NCBI RefSeq assembly: GCF_900465315.1
Contig: NZ_UBIX01000013.1
Direction: 5' to 3' (one strand)
Length of the DNA: 64,000 nucleotides
Source: Asaia bogorensis_B
GTDB lineage: Bacteria > Pseudomonadota > Alphaproteobacteria > Acetobacterales > Acetobacteraceae
Shown: positions 1 to 6,379 of the stretch, in pieces
Numbering within the stretch: the stretch's first letter is position 1
Layout of the letters: every line of letters begins with the position of its first letter
Translations under genes and position numbers: made by a program
The notes under the pieces: model-generated
The model's input: only the letters and a program-made list of their open reading frames with translations
What the model was told of the DNA's origin: nothing
The model's database searches: none

Positions 1-369
1 GCTGAAGCCCCGGGAACGTCGCAATACGGCCTGTAGTCGTGCCAGAAGTTCGTCTGTGTCGAAGGGCTTCGTGATGTAGTCATCTGCGCCTGCATGCAAC
101 GCCTTTATTTTCGCCTGAGGGCGGGTCATGGCACTCAGAACAATAATGGGCGTCTGTATTTGTGTCTTGCGCACCCGACGGATCACCTCGTAGCCTTCAA
201 GATCTTCGAGCGTCAGTTCCGTGAGAGCCAGATCGTAATCATAATGGCGCAGCATATCGATTGCTTCATGCCCATTATGTGCATGATCAACAGTAATACC
301 GCCCTGCTTGAGTGTTTTGATGAGCGCTTGAGCCGTAGCTTGGTCGCTTTCCGCAAGAAGGAGGCGCAT
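1..369 (-). CDS. ctrA: CtrA-like response regulator, N-terminal receiver domain (partial)
   Basis: Reading the minus strand from the ATG at 369 gives 123 codons that run off the left edge. Only the receiver domain is visible; any DNA-binding domain lies outside. The frame aligns without gaps to my recollection of Caulobacter CtrA: it begins MRLLLAESDQATAQ, has Y43-D44-Y45-D46, GYEVIRRVR at 59-67, the switch serine S79, and Y98-I99-T100-K101-P102-F103. The phosphoacceptor position, Asp51 in CtrA, is Glu51 (LALTELTLED), and the acidic pocket reads E7-S8-D9 instead of E-D-D. CtrA is the master cell-cycle and motility regulator of alphaproteobacteria. Family membership is firm; whether this is the CtrA orthologue or a paralogue is not settled. 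Confidence 0.85.
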   Translation of the reverse strand, partial: MRLLLAESDQATAQALIKTLKQGGITVDHAHNGHEAIDMLRHYDYDLALTELTLEDLEGYEVIRRVRKTQIQTPIIVLSAMTRPQAKIKALHAGADDYITKPFDTDELLARLQAVLRRSRGFS

Positions 370-477
370 CTCGTCAATCTCCAGGGTTGTTGATCGCTAG
401 TTACTACCTAAGGTTGCTGTCGGCAAGAAAAATACTTGTTGAGGGCTGAAACATTTTGTCCTGAAAGTAACGAGTCT

Positions 478-489
478 TTAACGGATTAA
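478..489. promoter_or_regulatory. TTAA-N4-TTAA pair, CtrA-box-like
   Basis: TTAACGGATTAA lies about 110 bases upstream of the ctrA-like start. CtrA binds TTAA half sites, classically separated by seven bases; here the spacing is four, so it is not a canonical box. Autoregulation is an inference. Confidence 0.25.
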
Positions 490-595
490 CCTTACAATTT
501 CTCTGAAATATTGCCTGTGATTTTCTGGATTTGGCTACGAGATATAGGGTTTCCGCAGCCTATAAAGTGTTTTTTCAATACTAACACAGGGCTAT

Positions 596-609
596 TTAAC
601 GACGGTTAA
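596..609. promoter_or_regulatory. TTAA-N6-TTAA pair, CtrA-box-like
   Basis: TTAACGACGGTTAA is one base short of the canonical TTAA-N7-TTAA CtrA site. It lies about 230 bases upstream of the ctrA-like gene, in an AT-rich patch of otherwise GC-rich DNA. It could serve either flanking gene. Sequence resemblance only. Confidence 0.3.
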
Positions 610-875
610 CGAGCTATGACCCGGGTTTGTCTGGCCATGTAGTCGGTAGTCGCCTGAATGCGCGTACAGGTTGTATTGCGTAACTGATGTGTCTCGCATT
701 CTTCTGAACCTTCATGGTTCTGGTTGAGCGGACCATCTAGCGCCGTCATCGATCGATGACGGGGCTGGTTGTCAGGTGACAAGGAGTCTGGCGTGGGTAA
801 GCGTTGGCAGGCCTGCAATGAAAAGTGAGCGCCGTGCGGATCAGAAAAAGTACCCGGTTGCAGAGGTGGCATGAA

Positions 876-1229
876 ATGAGGGACCGCGCTCAGGCGTTGA
901 CGGCCGTTCTTCGTCGCGAGACTGGCGTCAGGCGGGAGAGACGCAACGCCGAGGCAGTTATCGTCTGCGCTGAACGGAATGTTCTTGCTTCGAATGACGA
1001 GGATAGTGTTGTCGAAGGATTCGTGAACTGGCTACCGGAGGCGAGGGCAACGATAGAACGTGCCAGGTCAGCTGAACGCGAAGTCGCGATTGACGTCGCA
1101 GTCGCCTATCAAGCCTACATACAGGCGAGGATTGCCATCAAGAGGTCGCTGCCCACAGGAGATGCGCCTGCTTCTTCTGATCCCTCTGTAATGGCATCAA
1201 CGGGGGAGGGCGACGAGAGGGACGAATGA
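876..1229 (+). CDS. Small helical protein of unknown function, possibly FliJ-like
   Basis: 117 residues from the ATG at 876, preceded by an AGAGGTGG-type ribosome site; a longer reading from GTG 825 lacks one. The protein is rich in Ala, Arg and Glu with long predicted helices and no signal peptide or membrane segment. The middle reads FVNWLPEARATIERARSAE and then AYQAYIQARIAI. This resembles the helical FliJ flagellar export chaperones, which in some alphaproteobacteria sit beside ctrA, but the match is weak and no fliI is visible. The C-terminal 25 residues look disordered. Treat the function as unknown. Confidence 0.45.
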   Translation: MRDRAQALTAVLRRETGVRRERRNAEAVIVCAERNVLASNDEDSVVEGFVNWLPEARATIERARSAEREVAIDVAVAYQAYIQARIAIKRSLPTGDAPASSDPSVMASTGEGDERDE

Positions 1230-1335
1230 GCCCTCCAGCCGGCTGAGAAGCCTTAACAACTCCCAGCCATTGACGCTCAGACGGTGAGTATCCGGGAAGC
1301 GCACGATATTTGATCTTCCTGCTGCCAAGCAGTGC

Positions 1336-1743
1336 TCACGGCGTATCCGTATCGCACCAGGGAGATGACCCTATGACGACGCAGGCAACCGGATGGGTGG
1401 AATCGCGCAAGAACGAAAGATAGGTCTGGGTGTTTTCTTCGAACAGGTCAGTTCTCGCACTGAGGACGGCGCTGATCACACCTGGCTCACGCTCTGAGAG
1501 GGTCTTCGCCGCGTGGGCCAGCAAGCGCTGAACTGCCCGTTCAAGCGCAGGAAGAAGGTCTGCGCTGCTCTGTCCGGTAACACCAAAGCGCGCTGCCATC
1601 TGCTCCCAGTCCTCCCGCGTGATGAAAGCAGGTACGCCGTTTTCCGGGGTCTGGCGCTCGGCTCGCAGAAGACGCCCCGCCTGCGCGTGACCGAGGATGT
1701 CGGCTGACGGCAATGTCGTGGGGTCGAGTGCAAATTCCTTCAT
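1336..1743 (-). CDS. Hypothetical protein
   Basis: 135 residues, ATG at 1743 with GGAGCC upstream at a fair distance. I do not recognise the family. The N-terminus (MKEFALDPTTLPSADILGHA) and a segment FITREDWEQMAARFGV suggest a soluble, mostly helical protein. The C-terminus has the hydrophobic stretch VACVVIGSS and a terminal Cys. It follows the secreted-protein gene at 1813-2340 on the same strand with a 69-base gap, so the two may be co-transcribed. No catalytic motif is visible. Confidence 0.5.
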   Translation of the reverse strand: MKEFALDPTTLPSADILGHAQAGRLLRAERQTPENGVPAFITREDWEQMAARFGVTGQSSADLLPALERAVQRLLAHAAKTLSEREPGVISAVLSARTDLFEENTQTYLSFLRDSTHPVACVVIGSSPWCDTDTP

Positions 1744-1812
1744 GGTGTCGTGGCTCCGTCCCGATAAACCAGCTGGCGGTCGCCCTTGTGACGATCGCCA
1801 GAAAACAAGAGA

Positions 1813-2340
1813 TCAGTTCACCTGGCCCGCAGCCTGCCCCGGGGGAGTTCCCATGGCTTGCATCAGAGCGGTTACCTGTTCCGGGTGGGCATGGAACAGC
1901 GCAATATTGGCCGGATTTGCTGCTGGCAGCCCCGCGGGCAGGGGCTGACCGTTGGTGGCGGCGACAGTCATACCGAATGCTGTCATGCCCATCACGAAGC
2001 TTTCAGGTGTGAAACCGTGAGCCTCCAGAATGGCAGGCAAGCCGGGTATGGACTGTATCTGCCCGATGGTTGCCCTCAGGGACATTTGAGTGGAGTTGGG
2101 CGGGCGTATATTGGCCGCCTGCAGGGCCTGAATGGTCTGCGCTGCTCGAGACATGAAATCGGCGGGTAGAGGATAGCGAAGGCCAGCTTCGATATCCTGT
2201 CTCATTTCAGGCGGAATGTTTCGCTGCTGGCTTGGGGCTCCATCGATTGATGTCTGGGCCCGGGCATCTGATATCGTCATGGCAGGTGACAAACCCAGCG
2301 CAACGGTCAGAACTGCAAATTTTGATATCCCTCTCATCAT
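1813..2340 (-). CDS. Hypothetical secreted protein
   Basis: About 175 residues. An in-frame ATG at 2346 is also possible, but AAGGGGGA is better spaced for the ATG at 2340. The N-terminus is a typical Sec signal peptide: positive start, hydrophobic core (FAVLTVALGLSPA), and an ARA-Q cleavage site, so a periplasmic or secreted location is likely. The mature part is Gln-, Pro- and Ala-rich with no recognised domain. Its start overlaps the end of the aminopeptidase gene upstream by four bases, suggesting translational coupling. Function unknown. Confidence 0.6.
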   Translation of the reverse strand: MMRGISKFAVLTVALGLSPAMTISDARAQTSIDGAPSQQRNIPPEMRQDIEAGLRYPLPADFMSRAAQTIQALQAANIRPPNSTQMSLRATIGQIQSIPGLPAILEAHGFTPESFVMGMTAFGMTVAATNGQPLPAGLPAANPANIALFHAHPEQVTALMQAMGTPPGQAAGQVN

Positions 2341-3578
2341 ACCCATTCCCCCTTGCGCATAAGCGGTGTTGCGGTGCCATCCTCGGCTAGACCATCAAGA
2401 TCAATCTTGTCCGAGCCGATCATCCAGTCGATATGAATCATACTCGTATTGGCGCCGCGGGCTGCCAGTGTTTCGGCCGAGGCCCCTTCGGTGTCGAACA
2501 TACATTTGGTGTAGGCCTGACCCAGCGCGATATGGCTCGAGGCATTCTCATCGAACAATGTGTTGCGGAACAGGATGCCGGTGTTCGAGATGGGTGAGGC
2601 GTGGGGCACCAGAGCCACCTCCCCAAGGCGGGCGGCGCCTTCATCTGTCTCCAGAATCCGCCGCAGCGCATCTTCCCCCTTGCCCGCATGGGCCTCGATG
2701 ATACGCCCTTCAGCGAAGGTCACACGGATTTCGTCGATCAGTGTGCCCTGATGGAAGAGTGGCTTGGTGCTGGATACGTGTCCGCTCACCCGATGGCTGT
2801 GAGGAGTCGTAAAGACCTCTTCAGTCGGGATGTTGGGGTTGCAGTCGATCCCGTTTGTTGTGCGTTCTGCACCGCCCGCCCAGGCATGACCATCTGCAAG
2901 GCCCACAGTCAGATCCGTGCCGGGGCCGGTGAAGTGCAGGGCATGAAAGCGGCGCTCATTCAGCATCGCCGCCTTGGCATGCAGGGTTGCATTATGCTGC
3001 TTCCAGGCAATGACAGGATCAGCCGCATCCAGTCGGGACGAGGCAAATATGGCGTTCCAGAGTCGGTCCTGCGCTTCCTGCGTCGGCAGATCGGGAAAGA
3101 CCTGCGCAGCCCAGCTGGCTGTTGCGTAGGCAACAATCGTCCAGTTGGTATCAAAGCGCGTGATGATCTCCATGGCCTCACGGCTGGCACGCGATGCGGC
3201 GCGGCTTGCGCGCGACACGCGGGCCGGATCCTGCCCGTTGAGCAGGGTCGGGTTGCTGCCAGTAATGGCGAGACGCGCGGCACCTTCCCGATAAGCCCGT
3301 GCAATGCCATCCGCCATCCACTGGGCGCTCTTGTCGAGGCTCTCATCGGAGGCAAAGCGATAGCGTGCCAACGTTGCCTCATCATCAGCATATTGCGTTG
3401 TGACAAGGCTCGCGCCGGCGCGATAGGCGTGCTCGGTGATGCGGCGCACCAGCGAGACGGCCTCCAGCGGCGCGGAAATCACCAGCTCCTGGCCGGGCTG
3501 GAGATTCAGCCCGATGCGAACGGCAACTTCGCCGAGTCTGTCGAGACGCTCGGTGAATGAGAGGGTGGCTTCAGACAT
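2337..3578 (-). CDS. M29-family aminopeptidase (aminopeptidase T type)
   Basis: 413 residues, the usual size for the family. The start chosen is ATG 3578, seven bases after AGGAG; a GTG directly before it is less likely. M29 enzymes are cytosolic dimeric metallo-aminopeptidases that remove N-terminal residues from peptides. The metal-binding C-terminal half is recognisable: PTEEVFTTPH, then LGEVALVPH, then FDENASSHIALGQAY, then IHIDWMIGS, supplying the Glu, His and Asp ligands in family order. The following secreted-protein gene overlaps its stop. Confident on family; peptide substrate unknown. Confidence 0.9.
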   Translation of the reverse strand: MSEATLSFTERLDRLGEVAVRIGLNLQPGQELVISAPLEAVSLVRRITEHAYRAGASLVTTQYADDEATLARYRFASDESLDKSAQWMADGIARAYREGAARLAITGSNPTLLNGQDPARVSRASRAASRASREAMEIITRFDTNWTIVAYATASWAAQVFPDLPTQEAQDRLWNAIFASSRLDAADPVIAWKQHNATLHAKAAMLNERRFHALHFTGPGTDLTVGLADGHAWAGGAERTTNGIDCNPNIPTEEVFTTPHSHRVSGHVSSTKPLFHQGTLIDEIRVTFAEGRIIEAHAGKGEDALRRILETDEGAARLGEVALVPHASPISNTGILFRNTLFDENASSHIALGQAYTKCMFDTEGASAETLAARGANTSMIHIDWMIGSDKIDLDGLAEDGTATPLMRKGEWV

Positions 3579-3605
3579 CACGTTTCTCCTGCTGGACGAG
3601 CCTTT

Positions 3606-3660
3606 GTTCGACTCCGGGTCGGCGCCCTGCTCACCTCGGGTGAGGGGCGCCTGATCGAAC
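3606..3660. other. Long intergenic inverted repeat (RNA hairpin)
   Basis: GTTCGA (3606-3611) pairs with TCGAAC (3655-3660). Inside, GGCGCCC and CTCACC (3621-3635) pair with GGTGAG and GGGCGCC (3639-3651) around a two-base loop. It sits between the 94-residue gene and the aminopeptidase gene, both minus strand. No T run follows on either side, so a processing or stability hairpin is as likely as a terminator. Confidence 0.55.
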
Positions 3661-3664
3661 GAGA

Positions 3665-3949
3665 TTACTCGCCAAATGTCTCGGCATGATGGGCGCGGCG
3701 CGGCGCACGGCGCTGACGCTCGTTGCGCTGTGCCTTGTCCTGCGTCGCGGGTTTGTCATTGCGTGGCGCGGTACGGATCTCGACCTCGAGTTCGCGGATA
3801 CGACGTTGCACACTTTCCTTAAGCGAAGGCGATGTATGCGGCTTCATCGTGGCAAGCGTTTCCTTGAGGTCACGCAGTTGCCTTTGCTTCTCGGCCAGAT
3901 TGCGTCGGATGGGCTGGTTGTCTGAAAGCTGTCCTGTGTACGAACGCAT
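3665..3949 (-). CDS. Small basic coiled-coil protein
   Basis: 94 residues with no signal peptide or membrane segment. Residues about 15-60 are charged helix with heptad-like spacing (RNLAEKQRQLRDLKETLATM, later VQRRIRELEVEI), so a coiled coil is likely. The C-terminal third is Arg-, Gln- and Asn-rich (RNERQRRAPRRAHH) and probably disordered or nucleic-acid binding. The ribosome site is weak. It lies between hisC and the aminopeptidase gene on the same strand. I do not recognise the family. Confidence 0.5.
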   Translation of the reverse strand: MRSYTGQLSDNQPIRRNLAEKQRQLRDLKETLATMKPHTSPSLKESVQRRIRELEVEIRTAPRNDKPATQDKAQRNERQRRAPRRAHHAETFGE

Positions 3950-4073
3950 CGTAAAATCTCTTTATCTGCCCGGTCAGCCCGGGACTCGTTTTTCGGCATG
4001 GAACCAGACCGGCGACTTATTGCGCCGGGCCAGTCCCGTCATTTGAAGGTCAGAAGGGTGACTGCGCTGAGAC

Positions 4074-5141
4074 TCAGCGCGGGGTCAGACCCATGGAAGC
4101 AAGCGCCTCTATCAGGCGACTCATTTCATCATCCGTGCCGATCGTGATGCGAAGCCAGTCGCGTATGCGAGGGGCACTCAGCTGCCGGACGATGATGTGG
4201 CGCTCCCGAAGCCCGGCCAGCAGATCGCCAGCCTTGTGCGCGGGATGGTGCACCAGAACGAAATTGGCACAGGAGGGCAGAATGTCAAAGCCCAACCCGC
4301 TCATCACCTGCACAAACCTGTCGCGGCTCGCCATGACTCGCCCGGTGGTCGAGGCCAGCCAGGCCGTATCGGCAATGGCCGCAGAGGCTCCGGCCTGAGC
4401 CAGGCGGCTGAGCGGATAGGAGTTGAAGCTGTCCTTGACCCGGATCAATCCCTCAATCAGGTCGGGGTGGCCTATGGCGTAACCAACCCGCAATCCGGCT
4501 AGGGCGCGCGACTTCGAAAGGGTTTGCACGACCAGCAGATTGTCATGCTCCCGGGTGAGGGACACAGCGGACTCGGCGCCAAAATCGACATAGGCTTCGT
4601 CGATGATGACGGTGCGGTCAGGCTGCAGCATTGCAAGGCGCGAGATCGCCCCGAGTGACAGGGCGTGCCCGGTATTGGCGTTAGGATTGGCAATCGCGAT
4701 GCCGCCGCACGGGATGGCATAATCCTCGATGTCGATCTCGAAGCGTTCGTTGAGCGGTATTTCTTGATAGGGTTGACCGAACAGACCGCAATAGACGGGA
4801 TAGAACCCGTAGCTCACATCGGCAAAGAGCATGGGCGCTTCCGGTGCGATCAGTGCCCGGAAGGCATGGGCCAGCACTTCGTCAGACCCGTTACCGACAA
4901 AGACGCTTTCCGGCACCGTGTCATAGACCGACGCGATGGTCTGGCGCAGATCACGGGCTGTCGGGTCTGGATAGAGCCGCAGGCTATCGTTGCAGCCTTC
5001 CTGCATGACGCTTAGCGCGCTCGGGCTCGGCCCGTAGGGAAGCTCGTTGGTGTTGAGCTTCAGGATATCGGTAAAATGGGGCTGCTCGCCCGGGATATAG
5101 GGGTGCAGATCCGCAACCAGCGGGTTCCAGAACCGGCTCAT
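4074..5141 (-). CDS. hisC: Histidinol-phosphate aminotransferase
   Basis: 355 residues, normal for this PLP fold-type I enzyme of histidine synthesis, which makes L-histidinol phosphate from imidazole acetol-phosphate and glutamate. Visible features: KLNTNELPYGPSP near the N-terminus, VGNGSDEVLAHAF, ANPNANTG, IIDEAYVDF, the PLP-lysine region QTLSKSRALAGLRVGYAIG, and a C-terminal WLRITIGTDDEM with the substrate-binding Arg. The start overlaps the ankyrin gene stop by four bases, so the two are coupled. Paralogues acting on other aromatic amino acids look similar, so hisC is likely rather than certain. A perfect inverted repeat, GCGCTGA-gac-TCAGCGC, spans its stop codon. Confidence 0.9.
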   Translation of the reverse strand: MSRFWNPLVADLHPYIPGEQPHFTDILKLNTNELPYGPSPSALSVMQEGCNDSLRLYPDPTARDLRQTIASVYDTVPESVFVGNGSDEVLAHAFRALIAPEAPMLFADVSYGFYPVYCGLFGQPYQEIPLNERFEIDIEDYAIPCGGIAIANPNANTGHALSLGAISRLAMLQPDRTVIIDEAYVDFGAESAVSLTREHDNLLVVQTLSKSRALAGLRVGYAIGHPDLIEGLIRVKDSFNSYPLSRLAQAGASAAIADTAWLASTTGRVMASRDRFVQVMSGLGFDILPSCANFVLVHHPAHKAGDLLAGLRERHIIVRQLSAPRIRDWLRITIGTDDEMSRLIEALASMGLTPR

Positions 5142-5653
5142 GAGAAATCCGCTTCGCTTGAGGTGAAAAGATGGCTCTGGCCATGCGATTCCGCGATATC
5201 GAGCACAGACAGGCCTTCTGCATCACGATGGGCAGGATTGGCGCCTTTCGAGAGCAGAAACCGCACCATATCCTGTCGTCCGAACATGACGGCAAACATG
5301 AGCGGCGTGCGGCCCAGATGGCTGGGTATATCGAGACTGGCGCCTGCACTGACGAGCAGTTCGGCCACGGCAAGATGCCCCTTGAAGGCGACCCCCGACA
5401 GGGCTGTCGCACCTTTCGCATCCTGCATGTCAGGATTGGCGCCGCGTTCGAGAAGGAGAGCCGTTGCGGGCAGGACGCCATTATAGGCCGCGACGATCAG
5501 AGCCGTGTAGCCGCGGCTATCCTGTGCATCGACCGCCATGCCTGCATCGAGAAATTGCGTCAGCATGTCGGTGTCGTCCACACGGGCGGCATCGATGAAA
5601 AGCGCGGTGATCTGTTCTGGCGAAAAACTGCCTGCCGGCATCATCTCGGTCAT
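5138..5653 (-). CDS. Ankyrin-repeat protein
   Basis: 171 residues without a signal peptide. From about residue 45 there are at least three ankyrin units with the usual signatures: DSRGYTALIVAAYNG, then DAKGATALSGVAFKGHLAVA, then SHLGRTPLMFAVMFGRQDMV, and a partial final one (DAEGLSVLDIAESHG). These repeats form protein-protein interaction solenoids; the partner is unknown. It is the promoter-proximal gene of a pair with hisC. Several ATGs lie near the start, and the first, at 5653, has no clear ribosome site, so the N-terminus is uncertain. Confidence 0.85.
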   Translation of the reverse strand: MTEMMPAGSFSPEQITALFIDAARVDDTDMLTQFLDAGMAVDAQDSRGYTALIVAAYNGVLPATALLLERGANPDMQDAKGATALSGVAFKGHLAVAELLVSAGASLDIPSHLGRTPLMFAVMFGRQDMVRFLLSKGANPAHRDAEGLSVLDIAESHGQSHLFTSSEADFS

Positions 5654-6379
5654 CGTGGTGCTGGAACTCTCAGGTTTGAACCGACCCGGCCGCTGAGGAC
5701 CGTATGATCAAATGATAGCCGAGCGCTCGCTGATCCGGAAGGAGCAGCGGAACTTTCCCGAGCTCGGATCTGGCTGGGAGCATTTCCGGGGGAGGACCTC
5801 AAAGATAATCTGCTGATTTGGTGGGGCGAGCAGATCCACTGAAACGGCATCCGATCGAATGTTAAAATATTGCTAAACTTTTGCCCGAAGGCATCATCTC
5901 AACCCGCCTGGTGTCATATGGCTTTCTCTGGCTGACGATGAGGTTGCAGGGAGATCTACGCCCGAACGCGTTATTCCTGGGCCCGAAATGCGTATACGGG
6001 TCGAGCAAATTTTTGTGTAGTCGAGCAGTCGTGAAGGGTTTGGCTCTAGCACAATGTGGGCAATGGGCGTTTTATGCGCAACGCAATGTATTGCCTGGCC
6101 GGTAGGCTTCAGTCTGGTTTCAACGCTGTCGGGAATTTGAGGCAATATGTGCAGTCCAGCGGAACATCGCGCTGACCAGGGCGTATGGTCAGGGTGTTTG
6201 GAAACCGCCTCCCCACGGTGCGCCGTGCAAGGTGAGGGTGGTCGCTGACTCTGCATGGTCGCCGATACGAAAAGGATCCCCGATGGGGTTGTCTCGGACA
6301 GAAAACCGGTCTTGAACATTGGTGTCTGTCCGGCTGATGGTTTTCCATCGCAGAGAGTTAATTCGGAGGTCGATTTTTG
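5654..6379. other. Long intergenic region before the pentose phosphate cluster
   Basis: About 720 bases between the divergent ankyrin gene and tkt. Short frames here are not convincing. An AT-rich patch at 5855-5885 could hold a promoter for the ankyrin-hisC pair. Around 6205-6245 there is a G/C-rich hairpin: CACGG-tgcg-CCGTG enclosed by CCTC and GAGG. That part could encode a structured leader or small RNA, but I cannot assign a family. The last 90 bases hold the tkt leader repeats listed next. Confidence 0.4.
6295..6345 (+). promoter_or_regulatory. Overlapping inverted repeats in the tkt leader
   Basis: CGGACAGA (6295-6302) pairs with TCTGTCCG (6325-6332). GAAAACC (6301-6307) pairs with GGTTTTC (6339-6345). 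The two pairings share bases 6301-6302 and interleave, so they would compete in RNA. The repeats end about 20 bases before the tkt ribosome site. They could be a leader switch, an operator, or chance. Confidence 0.35.

Larger units (their letters stand above)
370..875. other. Intergenic region upstream of the ctrA-like gene
   Basis: About 500 bases between the divergent ctrA-like gene and the small plus-strand gene. The half nearest the regulator is AT-rich, unlike its surroundings, and holds the TTAA pairs listed separately. It probably contains the regulator's promoter. An 18-codon reading frame at 818-874 ends just before the start chosen for the next gene. I see no RNA gene or convincing longer coding frame. 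Confidence 0.5.

Noticed and set aside
94..393. 99-codon plus-strand frame
   Set aside because: Opposite the CtrA-like receiver, which has clear family motifs. No ribosome site.
2601..3560. 319-codon plus-strand frame
   Set aside because: Opposite the M29 aminopeptidase; translation is Cys- and Arg-rich without a domain.
6105..6290. Possible 6S or other small RNA before tkt
   Set aside because: A few short helices can be drawn, but I could not close the long outer stem of 6S RNA or find conserved loop sequences of any known family.
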